Source: Chitinophagaceae bacterium (GTDB lineage: Bacteria; Bacteroidota; Bacteroidia; Chitinophagales; Chitinophagaceae). Taken from it: a DNA stretch of 7,625 bases. Within the stretch, counting starts at the first letter, position 1. The number at the start of each line of letters is the position of its first letter. Positions 1 to 5,546 of the stretch are shown in pieces. The position numbers were made by a program, and so were the translations under genes. A model generated the notes under the pieces. That model did not search any database, had not been told where the DNA came from, and was given only the letters and a program-made list of their open reading frames with translations. Where the stretch lies: assembly GCA_023251285.1 (NCBI GenBank), contig JAHEZB010000046.1, positions 1 through 7,625 of the forward strand, written 5' to 3'.

Positions 1-221
1 AAAATTAATGCCGGAAAATCTTTTTTCTCGATTCTTTTTTCAGGCCGTTTAAATAAAAATAAAATCCAGAATAGAACGAGGCTTACGCCAACGCGGATGA
101 TATTTATTCCCAATGGGCCTGCATAATGATGAGAAGTGAAATACTTGATGGCGCTGTAGTTCGTAGCAAAAAAAAGATTCGTTCCCAGTAGCCCCAGATG
201 CGCTTTTAATGTAGAATTCAA
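1..221 (-). CDS. EamA/DMT-family membrane transporter, N-terminal part (gene continues beyond the left edge)
   Basis: The 73 visible residues show two hydrophobic segments typical of the start of a drug/metabolite transporter (EamA repeat). The first is around residues 8-29 (HLGLLGTNLFFATNYSAIKYF), the second around 36-57 (PLGINIIRVGVSLVLFWILF), and a basic loop KRPEKRIEKK follows. Proteins of this family have ten inner-membrane helices and export or import small metabolites; the substrate cannot be read from this fragment. The start is taken as TTG (219-221), because an in-frame TAA lies two codons upstream and no ATG or GTG occurs in frame in the visible part. That TAA is the stop of the upstream glycosyltransferase, so the two genes share a frame with only 6 nt between them and are probably translationally coupled. 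The family call rests on the overall N-terminal pattern, not on a catalytic motif. Confidence 0.75.
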   Translation of the reverse strand, partial: MNSTLKAHLGLLGTNLFFATNYSAIKYFTSHHYAGPLGINIIRVGVSLVLFWILFLFKRPEKRIEKKDFPALI

Positions 222-227
222 AACACT

Positions 228-1355
228 TTATTGAATTGCAAAATTGCGTGATTTTAAGGAGAGCACAAACTCGTGAATCACTTTCTGATATTTTTCATCA
301 GATGGATCGATCGTTTTAAAGCTGAATGATTGGCAATTTTCTAATGCATTTTTTATAGAAACATCTTTTTGTTTTGTTGAAAAAAAATATCCTTTTTCTA
401 AAAGATATTTTCCAAGGTATTCTTGTTCGGTTTGTCCGGGGGTGGGAATTAAAATCGCCTTTTTTTTCATCAAAGCAAAATCCATTACACTCGTGTAGCC
501 GCTTCTGCTGACAATCATTTTTGATTGTGCAATGATGGTATTCAACTCATTTGCGGGAAGATGATTCTCTATTTTTATAGAATCTGCAAAAGCAGCAGGA
601 ATACTGCTTTCGGAAGGAAGGCCGCGAATAAAAAAAACCTTTCCCGGAAAAGTTTTTACTTGTTCGAACATTTGATTTTCAAAAATACTTCGTTGTGGTT
701 CAGGGCCTGAAATGGTAACCAACAGATCGTAAATTTCTTCGATGTTTGATAAAGGTTTAAACCTCGACAACGCGCCAATATAGACAACATTCGAAGGGAT
801 TTTTTTGGGATGAGAAAGTGCTCCTGCGAGTCCATTTTCTTTAAAGTCAGGAACCCAGCAATGTTTGTACTTTTTGATAAAAAAATAATGAATTCTCTGT
901 GCAATCGCTTCTGTGAGCCGGTTTCCAGTTTTGATACAAAGCTGATGCGTAATATAAACGGAGGGGATTTTATTAGAGTGCATTCCAAAGCGGTTATCAG
1001 AAATAACTGCGTCTATAGAATGGTTTTTAATGATTTTCGCCAGCCACCTTTTTTCATTGAATATTTTAAAAATCACTTTTGGAAACTGGTAAAATAATTT
1101 CAGTCCAAAAAACGTTTTCGAATAACTGTATTGAATTTCGTATCCCGGAAAGCGTAAAAATACGGTGGAAGGAAATTCTTTTTTTAATAACCAAAAATTT
1201 TTTTTATCAGCAACAATGAACACCTGACAACCGTGAAGAATAAATTCTTTAATAATTGGAATACAACGTGTTGCATGCCCAAGACCCCAGTCAAGTGGAG
1301 CGATAAGGATCCTGGGGTTATTATCCGGATTGTTAAAAATTTTTTCTTTTTTCAA
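228..1355 (-). CDS. MurG-like / GT28-type glycosyltransferase
   Basis: This 375-residue protein has the two-domain layout of GT-B glycosyltransferases. The N-terminal domain opens with a beta strand and glycine loop, RILIAPLDWGLGHATRC (15-31), the region that in MurG-type enzymes contacts the acceptor. After the linker, the C-terminal nucleotide-sugar domain has VTISGPEPQR (213-222). The donor-binding signature is SRSGYTSVMDFALMKKKAILIPTPGQTEQEYLG (283-315), comparable to the SRxGxxTxxE...P...Q pattern of MurG/UGT proteins. No signal peptide or membrane helix is evident, so it probably works in the cytoplasm or at the inner face of the membrane. Donor and acceptor are unknown. It is not MurG itself, since the motifs are divergent and there is no cell-wall gene context. 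The ATG start is followed by MKKEKIF; the leader is AT-rich with no Shine-Dalgarno sequence. It is first in a unit with the downstream EamA-like transporter. Confidence 0.82.
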   Translation of the reverse strand: MKKEKIFNNPDNNPRILIAPLDWGLGHATRCIPIIKEFILHGCQVFIVADKKNFWLLKKEFPSTVFLRFPGYEIQYSYSKTFFGLKLFYQFPKVIFKIFNEKRWLAKIIKNHSIDAVISDNRFGMHSNKIPSVYITHQLCIKTGNRLTEAIAQRIHYFFIKKYKHCWVPDFKENGLAGALSHPKKIPSNVVYIGALSRFKPLSNIEEIYDLLVTISGPEPQRSIFENQMFEQVKTFPGKVFFIRGLPSESSIPAAFADSIKIENHLPANELNTIIAQSKMIVSRSGYTSVMDFALMKKKAILIPTPGQTEQEYLGKYLLEKGYFFSTKQKDVSIKNALENCQSFSFKTIDPSDEKYQKVIHEFVLSLKSRNFAIQ

Positions 1356-1416
1356 AAACTTTACAATATTTATTCGTGAAAATAGTTTAATTTGGTGTTA
1401 TGAATTTTAATCGCTT

Positions 1417-1438
1417 TTCTATAAAAATAAATATAGAA
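1417..1438. repeat. Perfect 7-bp inverted repeat in the intergenic region
   Basis: TTCTATA (1417-1423) and TATAGAA (1432-1438) are perfectly complementary around an 8-nt A-rich spacer, and two G-T pairs could extend the stem. It lies between the divergent glycosyltransferase and small lipoprotein genes, 45 nt before the lipoprotein start. It could be an operator or a weak RNA hairpin in the leader. In such AT-rich DNA a chance match is also possible. Confidence 0.35.
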
Positions 1439-1483
1439 GGTTGATCTGAATTTATTCGACTATTAAATCAATATTATATTTTA

Positions 1484-1609
1484 ATGAAAAACTTAAACCG
1501 GGCCTTGTTGATTTTATTGGTAATTGTATCTGTTCTTGCGATGAGCTGTAGCGCTTCCCGCAAAAGTAAATGCGGTTGTCCAGCTGAAAGCGGCATGGTC
1601 GGTTACTAA
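1484..1609 (+). CDS. Small lipoprotein, 41 residues, with a Cys-Gly-Cys-Pro tail
   Basis: The ATG opens a 41-codon frame ending in TAA. Residues 1-21 form a lipoprotein signal peptide: MKNLNR, then a hydrophobic stretch ALLILLVIVSVLAMS, then C22, which would be lipidated. The -3 residue is Ala, not the usual Leu, so the lipobox is slightly atypical. The mature peptide would be only 20 residues: a basic linker SASRKSK, then CGCPAESGMVGY. I have the impression that tiny lipoproteins ending in a GCP...GY pattern recur in Bacteroidota, but I cannot verify this here and no function is known to me. Codon use and the signal peptide argue for a real gene. It is followed after 12 nt by an 81-codon gene on the same strand, probably in one transcript. 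No convincing TAnnTTTG promoter element stands out upstream. Confidence 0.72.
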   Translation: MKNLNRALLILLVIVSVLAMSCSASRKSKCGCPAESGMVGY

Positions 1610-1621
1610 ATCCTAATCAAA

Positions 1622-1867
1622 ATGGACAAATTCAATCGTGATCTGTTGGTATTGTTCAAAGAAAAATCCAATCAAAAAGCCATCGAACATGAAGTAGAAC
1701 TTCTTCACGAACTTTTATTTTATGTAGAAAAAATTGATAACCTGGTTACGTCTTTCGAGGTGGTGAATATAAACAAGTACAGGATTTCGTCGAATCATAA
1801 ATTAGTAAAGGAAACGCTGGGTCAAAGGCATTTAAAACCTTTTGTTTTCTTGAATAATAAGAACTGA
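1622..1867 (+). CDS. Conserved-looking hypothetical protein, 81 residues
   Basis: I do not recognise this family. The protein is charged and probably mostly helical in its first half (MDKFNRDLLVLFKEKSNQKA and EVELLHELLFYVEKIDNLV). A basic second half follows, with ISSNHKLVKETLGQRHLKPFVFL. There is no signal peptide, membrane helix, or cysteine or metal-binding motif, so it should be a soluble cytoplasmic protein. It starts at the ATG 12 nt after the stop of the small lipoprotein and likely shares its transcript. Its stop lies 5 nt from the convergent stop of korB. The open frame, ATG start and tight spacing support a real gene; its function is unknown. Confidence 0.6.
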   Translation: MDKFNRDLLVLFKEKSNQKAIEHEVELLHELLFYVEKIDNLVTSFEVVNINKYRISSNHKLVKETLGQRHLKPFVFLNNKN

Positions 1868-1872
1868 TTCTA

Positions 1873-2907
1873 TTACTCTAAGATCGTCCACACTTCTCTT
1901 CCTCGTAATAATTTATCTAAATCTCCCAAACCTTTTGACTGAGCATCATTAATTTGTTGGTGCATTATATTTTCATAACAAGGCCTTTCTGTTTCGTAAA
2001 AAACGCCGAAGGGCCGTGGGAAATGATGTGATAATTTAGGATCATCATACATCCTGGTAAGTATTTGCGCCTTGTAAAAATCCTTTTCATCGTGAATCCA
2101 CAAATCATTTTCACTCACGTTTCCATCTAACTCAACAACTTCAGGTTTTAATCCGTTTAGCCGGATGCCTTTATTTTTTTCAGCGCCAAATATCAACGGT
2201 TGATCATGAACCAGGAAAATCGCTTCTTCTGATTTCGTTTTTTTATCTGTAAAGATTTCAAAAGCCCCATCATTAAAAATATTACAGTTCTGATAAATTT
2301 CCAAAAAGGAAGAACCTTTATGATGTGCAGATCTTAAAAGCATTTCCTGCAGATGTTTTGGATCCCTGTCCATGGTTCTTGCAACAAAAGTAGCATCAGC
2401 GCCAAGTGCAAGTGCAGCAGGATTAAAAGGATGATCAATGCTTCCAACCGGCGAACTTTTTGTGATTTTTCTTTGTTCGCTGGTAGGAGAATATTGCCCT
2501 TTGGTCAAACCATAAATTTCATTATTAAAAAGCAGAACATTCACGTCAAAATTGCGCCTGAGCAAATGAATTGTATGATTGCCGCCAATGCTTAAAGAAT
2601 CACCATCGCCGGTAACAATCCATAAACTCAATTCAGGCCGGCTCGCTTTTAATCAACTGGCAATAGCTGTTGCGCGGCCATGAATACTGTGCATTCCAAA
2701 AGTATTCATATAATAAGGAAAGCGGCTGCTGCAGCCAATCCCGGAAATAATTACAAAATTTTCCCTGGGAATTCCTAAAGTTGGAAACACTTTTTGTACT
2801 TGCGCCAAAATAGAATAATCTCCACAACCGGGGCACCACCGCACTTCCTGGTCTGTCATAAAATCTTTGGAAGTTAGTTTTTGCGGAGCAATAGCAATGT
2901 CATTCAT
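1873..2907 (-). pseudogene. korB: 2-oxoacid (2-oxoglutarate):ferredoxin oxidoreductase beta subunit, interrupted by one in-frame TGA
   Basis: Read through, the frame is 344 residues, the normal length for this subunit, which binds thiamine diphosphate and a [4Fe-4S] cluster and, with an alpha subunit, converts 2-oxoglutarate plus CoA to succinyl-CoA and reduced ferredoxin. The first part has WCPGCGDY (C25, C28), SGIGCSS (C59) and FGMHSIHGRATAIAS. Then comes TGA (2653-2655), and the same frame continues LKASRPELSLWIVTGDGDSLSIGGNH, with the ThDP/Mg motif GDGD at 100-103. Further on are LFNNEIYGLTKGQYSPTS and EIYQNC (C208, probable fourth cluster ligand). Family members normally have IASG at the interruption, so a GGA-to-TGA change explains it. 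No frameshift or second stop is present, so the event is recent or is a sequence error. Restart at a downstream TTG (2629-2631) would give a 252-residue piece without the first three cysteines. No alpha subunit gene is adjacent. Confidence 0.88.
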
Positions 2908-2925
2908 CTCAAAAAATTAGGAGGT

Positions 2926-2955
2926 CAAAGTTACTATATATGCAATAATCAGAAA
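2926..2955 (-). promoter_or_regulatory. Probable Bacteroidota-type promoter of korB
   Basis: On the minus strand, TAACTTTG (2926-2933) matches the Bacteroidota -7 consensus TAnnTTTG exactly. A weak -33 element, TTTC (2952-2955), lies 18 nt upstream of it. Transcription would start near 2919, about 12 nt before the korB ATG. This suggests that korB is transcribed alone. Confidence 0.55.
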
Positions 2956-3082
2956 GTATATGAATTGTGAAATACGGAATAAAATTTTTAAAAGAGAATC
3001 TCGAACGTTGTCCTAAGAAAATGCAAATCTTTATTATTTCTTGCTTTGCTGCACCCGGAAAGTCGCTTTTAATCAAAAAAAA
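2956..3082. other. Intergenic stretch with no recognised feature
   Basis: This is the part of the 516-nt gap between the divergent korB and hom genes that lies between their promoters. It is AT-rich, has only very short open frames and shows no clear hairpin or repeat. The rest of the gap is filled by the korB promoter and the hom promoter, riboswitch and terminator. Confidence 0.6.
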
Positions 3083-3114
3083 TTTGGCAAATTAAAATCG
3101 GGCACTCAACTTTG
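3083..3114 (+). promoter_or_regulatory. Probable promoter of the SAM riboswitch-hom unit
   Basis: TTTG (3083-3086) and CAACTTTG (3107-3114) fit the Bacteroidota -33 TTTG and -7 TAnnTTTG elements with a 20-nt spacer; only the first base of the -7 element deviates. The start would be near 3120-3122, just before the riboswitch P1 stem at 3135, which is where a leader RNA of this kind should begin. Confidence 0.62.
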
Positions 3115-3134
3115 CGCCAGTTCTTTGTGAATCA

Positions 3135-3245
3135 CTTATCAAGAAAGGCAGAGGGAATGGCCCGTTGACGCCTTGGCAACCTAAAATGGTTTTAAAAACA
3201 TTAAAAGGTGCTAATTCCAACTTCACAATTGTGGGGAAAGATAAG
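3135..3245 (+). promoter_or_regulatory. SAM-I (S-box) riboswitch
   Basis: The aptamer has the conserved S-box landmarks in order. P1 5' strand is CTTATC (3135-3140), followed by AAGAAAGGCAGAGGGAATGG and CCCGTTGACGCCTTGGCAAC with the conserved GGCAACC turn. A variable P3 arm follows, then GGTGCTAATTCC (3207-3218) and a P4 arm with CACAATTGTG (3224-3233). The closing segment is GGGGAAAGATAAG, whose GATAAG (3240-3245) pairs with the P1 5' strand. Known S-box RNAs bind S-adenosylmethionine and switch off methionine or SAM genes. The intrinsic terminator 56 nt downstream and the homoserine dehydrogenase gene after it fit an OFF switch acting by premature termination. Confidence 0.94.
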
Positions 3246-3300
3246 ACAGACTCAAGTTTTAATAAACAAATAAAACCGGTGTTCAGGTTTAAAATATATT

Positions 3301-3334
3301 AACTCATCTGATTCTGTCAGGTGAGTTTTTTTTT
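3301..3334 (+). terminator. Intrinsic terminator, expression platform of the SAM riboswitch
   Basis: AACTCATCTG (3301-3310) pairs over ten positions (one G-T) with CAGGTGAGTT (3318-3327) around the loop ATTCTGT, and nine T residues run from 3326 to 3334. It sits between the aptamer and the hom start (3424), so it would end transcription early when SAM is bound. The loop and last stem bases TCTGTC (3313-3318) are complementary to GACAGA (3245-3250) just after P1, a possible antiterminator pairing. Confidence 0.88.
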
Positions 3335-3423
3335 GCTCTCAAGCGCTGTATTTTCTTTTCTTTTTTGATAAATGGGCTCACTAAAAGCTAAATACACAAA
3401 TACGTATAAATCTAAAAACAAAA

Positions 3424-4698
3424 ATGGAAACGCATAAGAAATTAGTATTGGGAATTTTCGGTTTCGGTGTCGTTGGTGAGGGACTTTATAAAGTGCTGAA
3501 TCAAACGCCATCCTTAAATGCAGTCATCAAAAAAGTTTGTATTAAAAACGGCATTAAAAAAAGAAATGCACCGGCAGAATTATTTACCACCGATCGGAAC
3601 ATTTTGCTGAATGACCCCGAAATAAATGTCATCGTTGAAATGATTGACGATGCAGATGCCGCGTATGAAATTGTCAAAACTGCTTTCATAAATGGCAAGT
3701 CGGTAGTAAGCGCCAGTAAAAAAATGATCGCTGAGCATCTGCCTGAATTGTTAGAACTGGAACAAAAAACCGGCGCCTCATTTCTTTATGAAGCGGCTTG
3801 TTGCGCTTCCATTCCTGTCATCAGAAACCTGGAAGAATATTATGACAACGACTTGTTGCATTCCATCAGCGCAGTGGTAAATGGGTCGACAAATTATATT
3901 CTGACCAAGATGTTTGAAGAAAAACTTTCTTTTAAAAATGCATTGTTGCAGGCACAGCAACTTGGCTTTGCCGAAAGCAATCCGGTCCTGGATGTAGAAG
4001 GATATGACGCACTCAACAAATGGACTTTTCTATTGACCCATGCATATGGAATCTTGCCCAAAACAGGCGATATCGTTTTTACCGGCATACAAAGTGTTAC
4101 TGCAGAAGACGCGCAGCAGGCTGAGAAAAAAGACTGCGTAATAAAATTGGTCGCTTCTGCAAAAAAACTAAAGAACGGAAAAGTTGCTGCTTATGTACTT
4201 CCGCATTTTGTAAAAAAAGATGATCAGCTTGCCTTCATCAAAAATGAATACAATGGAGTAGTGATAGAAAGTTCGTTTGCCGATAAGCAGTTTTTTTATG
4301 GAAAAGGAGCGGGTAGTTTACCAACTGCATCAGCTGTGTTGAGTGATATTTCTGCCTTGCGCTACCACTATAAATATGAATACAAGAAATTGCATCATCA
4401 TAAACCTAACGAACTAAGCAGTGATTTTTATGTAAAAGCTTATGTAGGATTTACGGATTGGAATCACATCCGGAAAGATGATTTTGAAAGCATTGAAGAA
4501 TGGCATTCCAATGAACAGATAAATTATTTAGTTGGGATCATTCATTTTGATAAATTGAAAAACAGCACGTGGTGGAAAAAAACTAACGTCTCACTCATAC
4601 TCACTGCCGACCCGGTTATCGAATCGCTCGATATTGTAAAACTGAAAAAAAGAAGCCTTGAGCTTGCAGGATTTTCGGGCGGCTACAGTTTATCCTGA
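3424..4698 (+). CDS. hom: Homoserine dehydrogenase under SAM-riboswitch control
   Basis: The 424-residue protein reduces L-aspartate 4-semialdehyde to L-homoserine with NAD(P)H, the branch-point step to methionine and threonine. The N-terminal Rossmann domain has LGIFGFGVVGEGL (9-21) with the GxGxxG loop. SASKKMIAEH (96-105) corresponds to the usual ANK lysine region. The substrate-binding part contains YEAACCASIPVIRN (122-135), VVNGSTNYILTKM (151-163) and GFAESNPVLDVEGYDALNKW (181-200). In the last, E184, D190, D195 and K199 align with known active-site residues. YGKGAGSLPTASAVLSD (292-308) closes the domain. About 105 further residues follow with no ACT domain I can recognise. The second active-site loop reads CCAS where GG is common. 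No kinase domain is attached, so this is a monofunctional enzyme. The ATG is preceded by an A-rich leader. The riboswitch suggests this copy serves methionine synthesis. Confidence 0.94.
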   Translation: METHKKLVLGIFGFGVVGEGLYKVLNQTPSLNAVIKKVCIKNGIKKRNAPAELFTTDRNILLNDPEINVIVEMIDDADAAYEIVKTAFINGKSVVSASKKMIAEHLPELLELEQKTGASFLYEAACCASIPVIRNLEEYYDNDLLHSISAVVNGSTNYILTKMFEEKLSFKNALLQAQQLGFAESNPVLDVEGYDALNKWTFLLTHAYGILPKTGDIVFTGIQSVTAEDAQQAEKKDCVIKLVASAKKLKNGKVAAYVLPHFVKKDDQLAFIKNEYNGVVIESSFADKQFFYGKGAGSLPTASAVLSDISALRYHYKYEYKKLHHHKPNELSSDFYVKAYVGFTDWNHIRKDDFESIEEWHSNEQINYLVGIIHFDKLKNSTWWKKTNVSLILTADPVIESLDIVKLKKRSLELAGFSGGYSLS

Positions 4699-4722
4699 TA
4701 ATTGTTTGTTGTTTAATTTTTC

Positions 4723-4749
4723 AAAGGCCATCATTTGTTGATGGCTTTT
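4723..4749 (+). terminator. Intrinsic terminator after hom
   Basis: AAAGGCCATCA (4723-4733) pairs with TGATGGCTTTT (4739-4749), an 11-bp stem with one G-T pair and the loop TTTGT. It lies 25 nt after the hom stop and separates hom from the oxidoreductase genes that follow. The A-rich 5' arm means it could also work from the other strand. Confidence 0.83.
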
Positions 4750-4776
4750 GTTATTTATGAATCGGTAATAGTATTG
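4747..4776 (+). promoter_or_regulatory. Possible promoter of the dehydrogenase genes
   Basis: TTTG (4747-4750) and TAGTATTG (4769-4776) approximate the -33 and TAnnTTTG -7 elements with an 18-nt spacer; one base of the -7 element deviates. The site lies between the hom terminator and the small-subunit start at 4823, where a promoter is needed. The match is modest. Confidence 0.35.
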
Positions 4777-4822
4777 CTAATTGCTGTTTTCTTCTATAAA
4801 TTGCATTCAGCAAAATCAAAGC

Positions 4823-5452
4823 ATGAAAAGAAGAAAGGCTTTATCAACAATGGCTATTCTCATTGGCGGCGCAATGGTAAGCACAGAAACGTTTTTTTCG
4901 TCTTGTAAATCGGATGTAAAAGAAGCGGTTTTTACCAAAGAAGACATAAGCTTGTTGGATGAGATTGGTGAAACAATCATTCCTGCAACCGCTTCTTCGC
5001 CAGGAGCTAAAGCAGCGAAGATTGGCGAATTCATGAAGGTTTATGTAACAGATTGCTATGATGCTGCCAGCCAGCAAACTTTTTTTGAGGCGATTACACG
5101 CGTTAAAAATTTATCAGAGAAAAAATATGGAATTGGATTTTTAAATCTCACGATTGCTGAAAGACGTGATGTACTTAATGAACTTGGAAAGGGAAAACCG
5201 GCAACGGTTGTGAATAAAGTGAAACCAGTGGCTGGTAGTGGAGATGCGATTCAGACAGGAAAAGAACCGCAGGCGAAAAGTAAATTGAAGGATGTACCCA
5301 ATCATTATTTTTCAATGCTTAAAGAACTCACCTTATTAGGATATTTTACTTCTGAACCTGGCGCCACAAAAGCATTGAGATACACACAAACTCCCGGATA
5401 CTACAAAGGAGATGTTCCTTATGTAAAAGGCGATAAAGCCTGGGCGACATGA
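4823..5452 (+). CDS. Tat-exported small subunit of a GMC dehydrogenase (gluconate 2-dehydrogenase subunit 3 family)
   Basis: The 209-residue protein begins MKRRKALSTMAILIGGAMVS, a twin-arginine signal (RR at 3-4, RRxxL pattern) with a hydrophobic core. FFSSCKS follows, with C28 as a possible lipidation site. The mature part has LLDEIGETIIPAT..SPGAKAAKIGEFM (44-71) and ends with LTLLGYFTSEPGATKALRY..TPGYYKGDVPY (169-200). Both blocks are characteristic of this small-subunit family. In known multisubunit sugar dehydrogenases, this subunit has no active site but carries the flavoprotein across the membrane via Tat and helps it fold. An in-frame ATG 14 codons upstream (4781) exists, but it would put non-signal-like residues before the RR motif, so 4823 is preferred. 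The GMC flavoprotein follows 94 nt downstream, as expected for the pair. The stop is TGA. Confidence 0.87.
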   Translation: MKRRKALSTMAILIGGAMVSTETFFSSCKSDVKEAVFTKEDISLLDEIGETIIPATASSPGAKAAKIGEFMKVYVTDCYDAASQQTFFEAITRVKNLSEKKYGIGFLNLTIAERRDVLNELGKGKPATVVNKVKPVAGSGDAIQTGKEPQAKSKLKDVPNHYFSMLKELTLLGYFTSEPGATKALRYTQTPGYYKGDVPYVKGDKAWAT

Positions 5453-5496
5453 GAAAAAAGGATTTGTAAGTTTTAAAAAGTTTTAGTTGCTGAATT

Positions 5497-5540
5497 GGAA
5501 AATGATCAATCTTAAATCGGAAAATCATCAAGCCTAAATC
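5497..5540 (+). repeat. Two tandem copies of a 22-bp unit before the GMC gene
   Basis: The units at 5497-5518 and 5519-5540 both start GGAAAAT and end TAAATC, and match at 19 of 22 positions (differences at unit positions 8, 14 and 16). The array ends 6 nt before the GMC dehydrogenase ATG, so it forms the gene's translation leader. A local duplication is the simplest origin. Confidence 0.8.
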
Positions 5541-5546
5541 GAAAAC

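Noticed and set aside
656..1097. Overlapping open frames of about 100 codons inside the glycosyltransferase gene, on both strands.
   Set aside because: They are in other frames of a clearly coding gene and show no domain pattern of their own. The same holds for the overlapping frames inside korB, hom, the Tat subunit and the GMC gene.
2653..2655. TGA decoded as glycine or selenocysteine in korB.
   Set aside because: hom and the Tat small subunit end at TGA at their expected family C-termini, and glycine recoding is known from other phyla (SR1/Gracilibacteria). No Sec-inserting element is apparent, and the position is normally Gly, not Cys.
2643..2656. The 14-bp word TCGCTTTTAATCAA that covers the korB stop codon recurs at 3063-3076.
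   Set aside because: Its T-rich composition makes a chance 14-bp match plausible in a window of this size, and flanking bases do not match, so gene conversion is not supported.
3021..3095. 24-codon open frame between korB and hom.
   Set aside because: It has no recognisable motif and overlaps the -33 element of the hom promoter; short chance frames are expected.
3271..3290. Short hairpin AAACC/GGTTT between the riboswitch and its terminator.
   Set aside because: A 5-bp stem with an 8-nt loop is too weak to assign a role.
4781..4822. Upstream in-frame ATG that would add 14 residues to the Tat small subunit.
   Set aside because: The extension does not resemble a signal peptide and would bury the twin-arginine motif; the ATG at 4823 gives a standard Tat signal.
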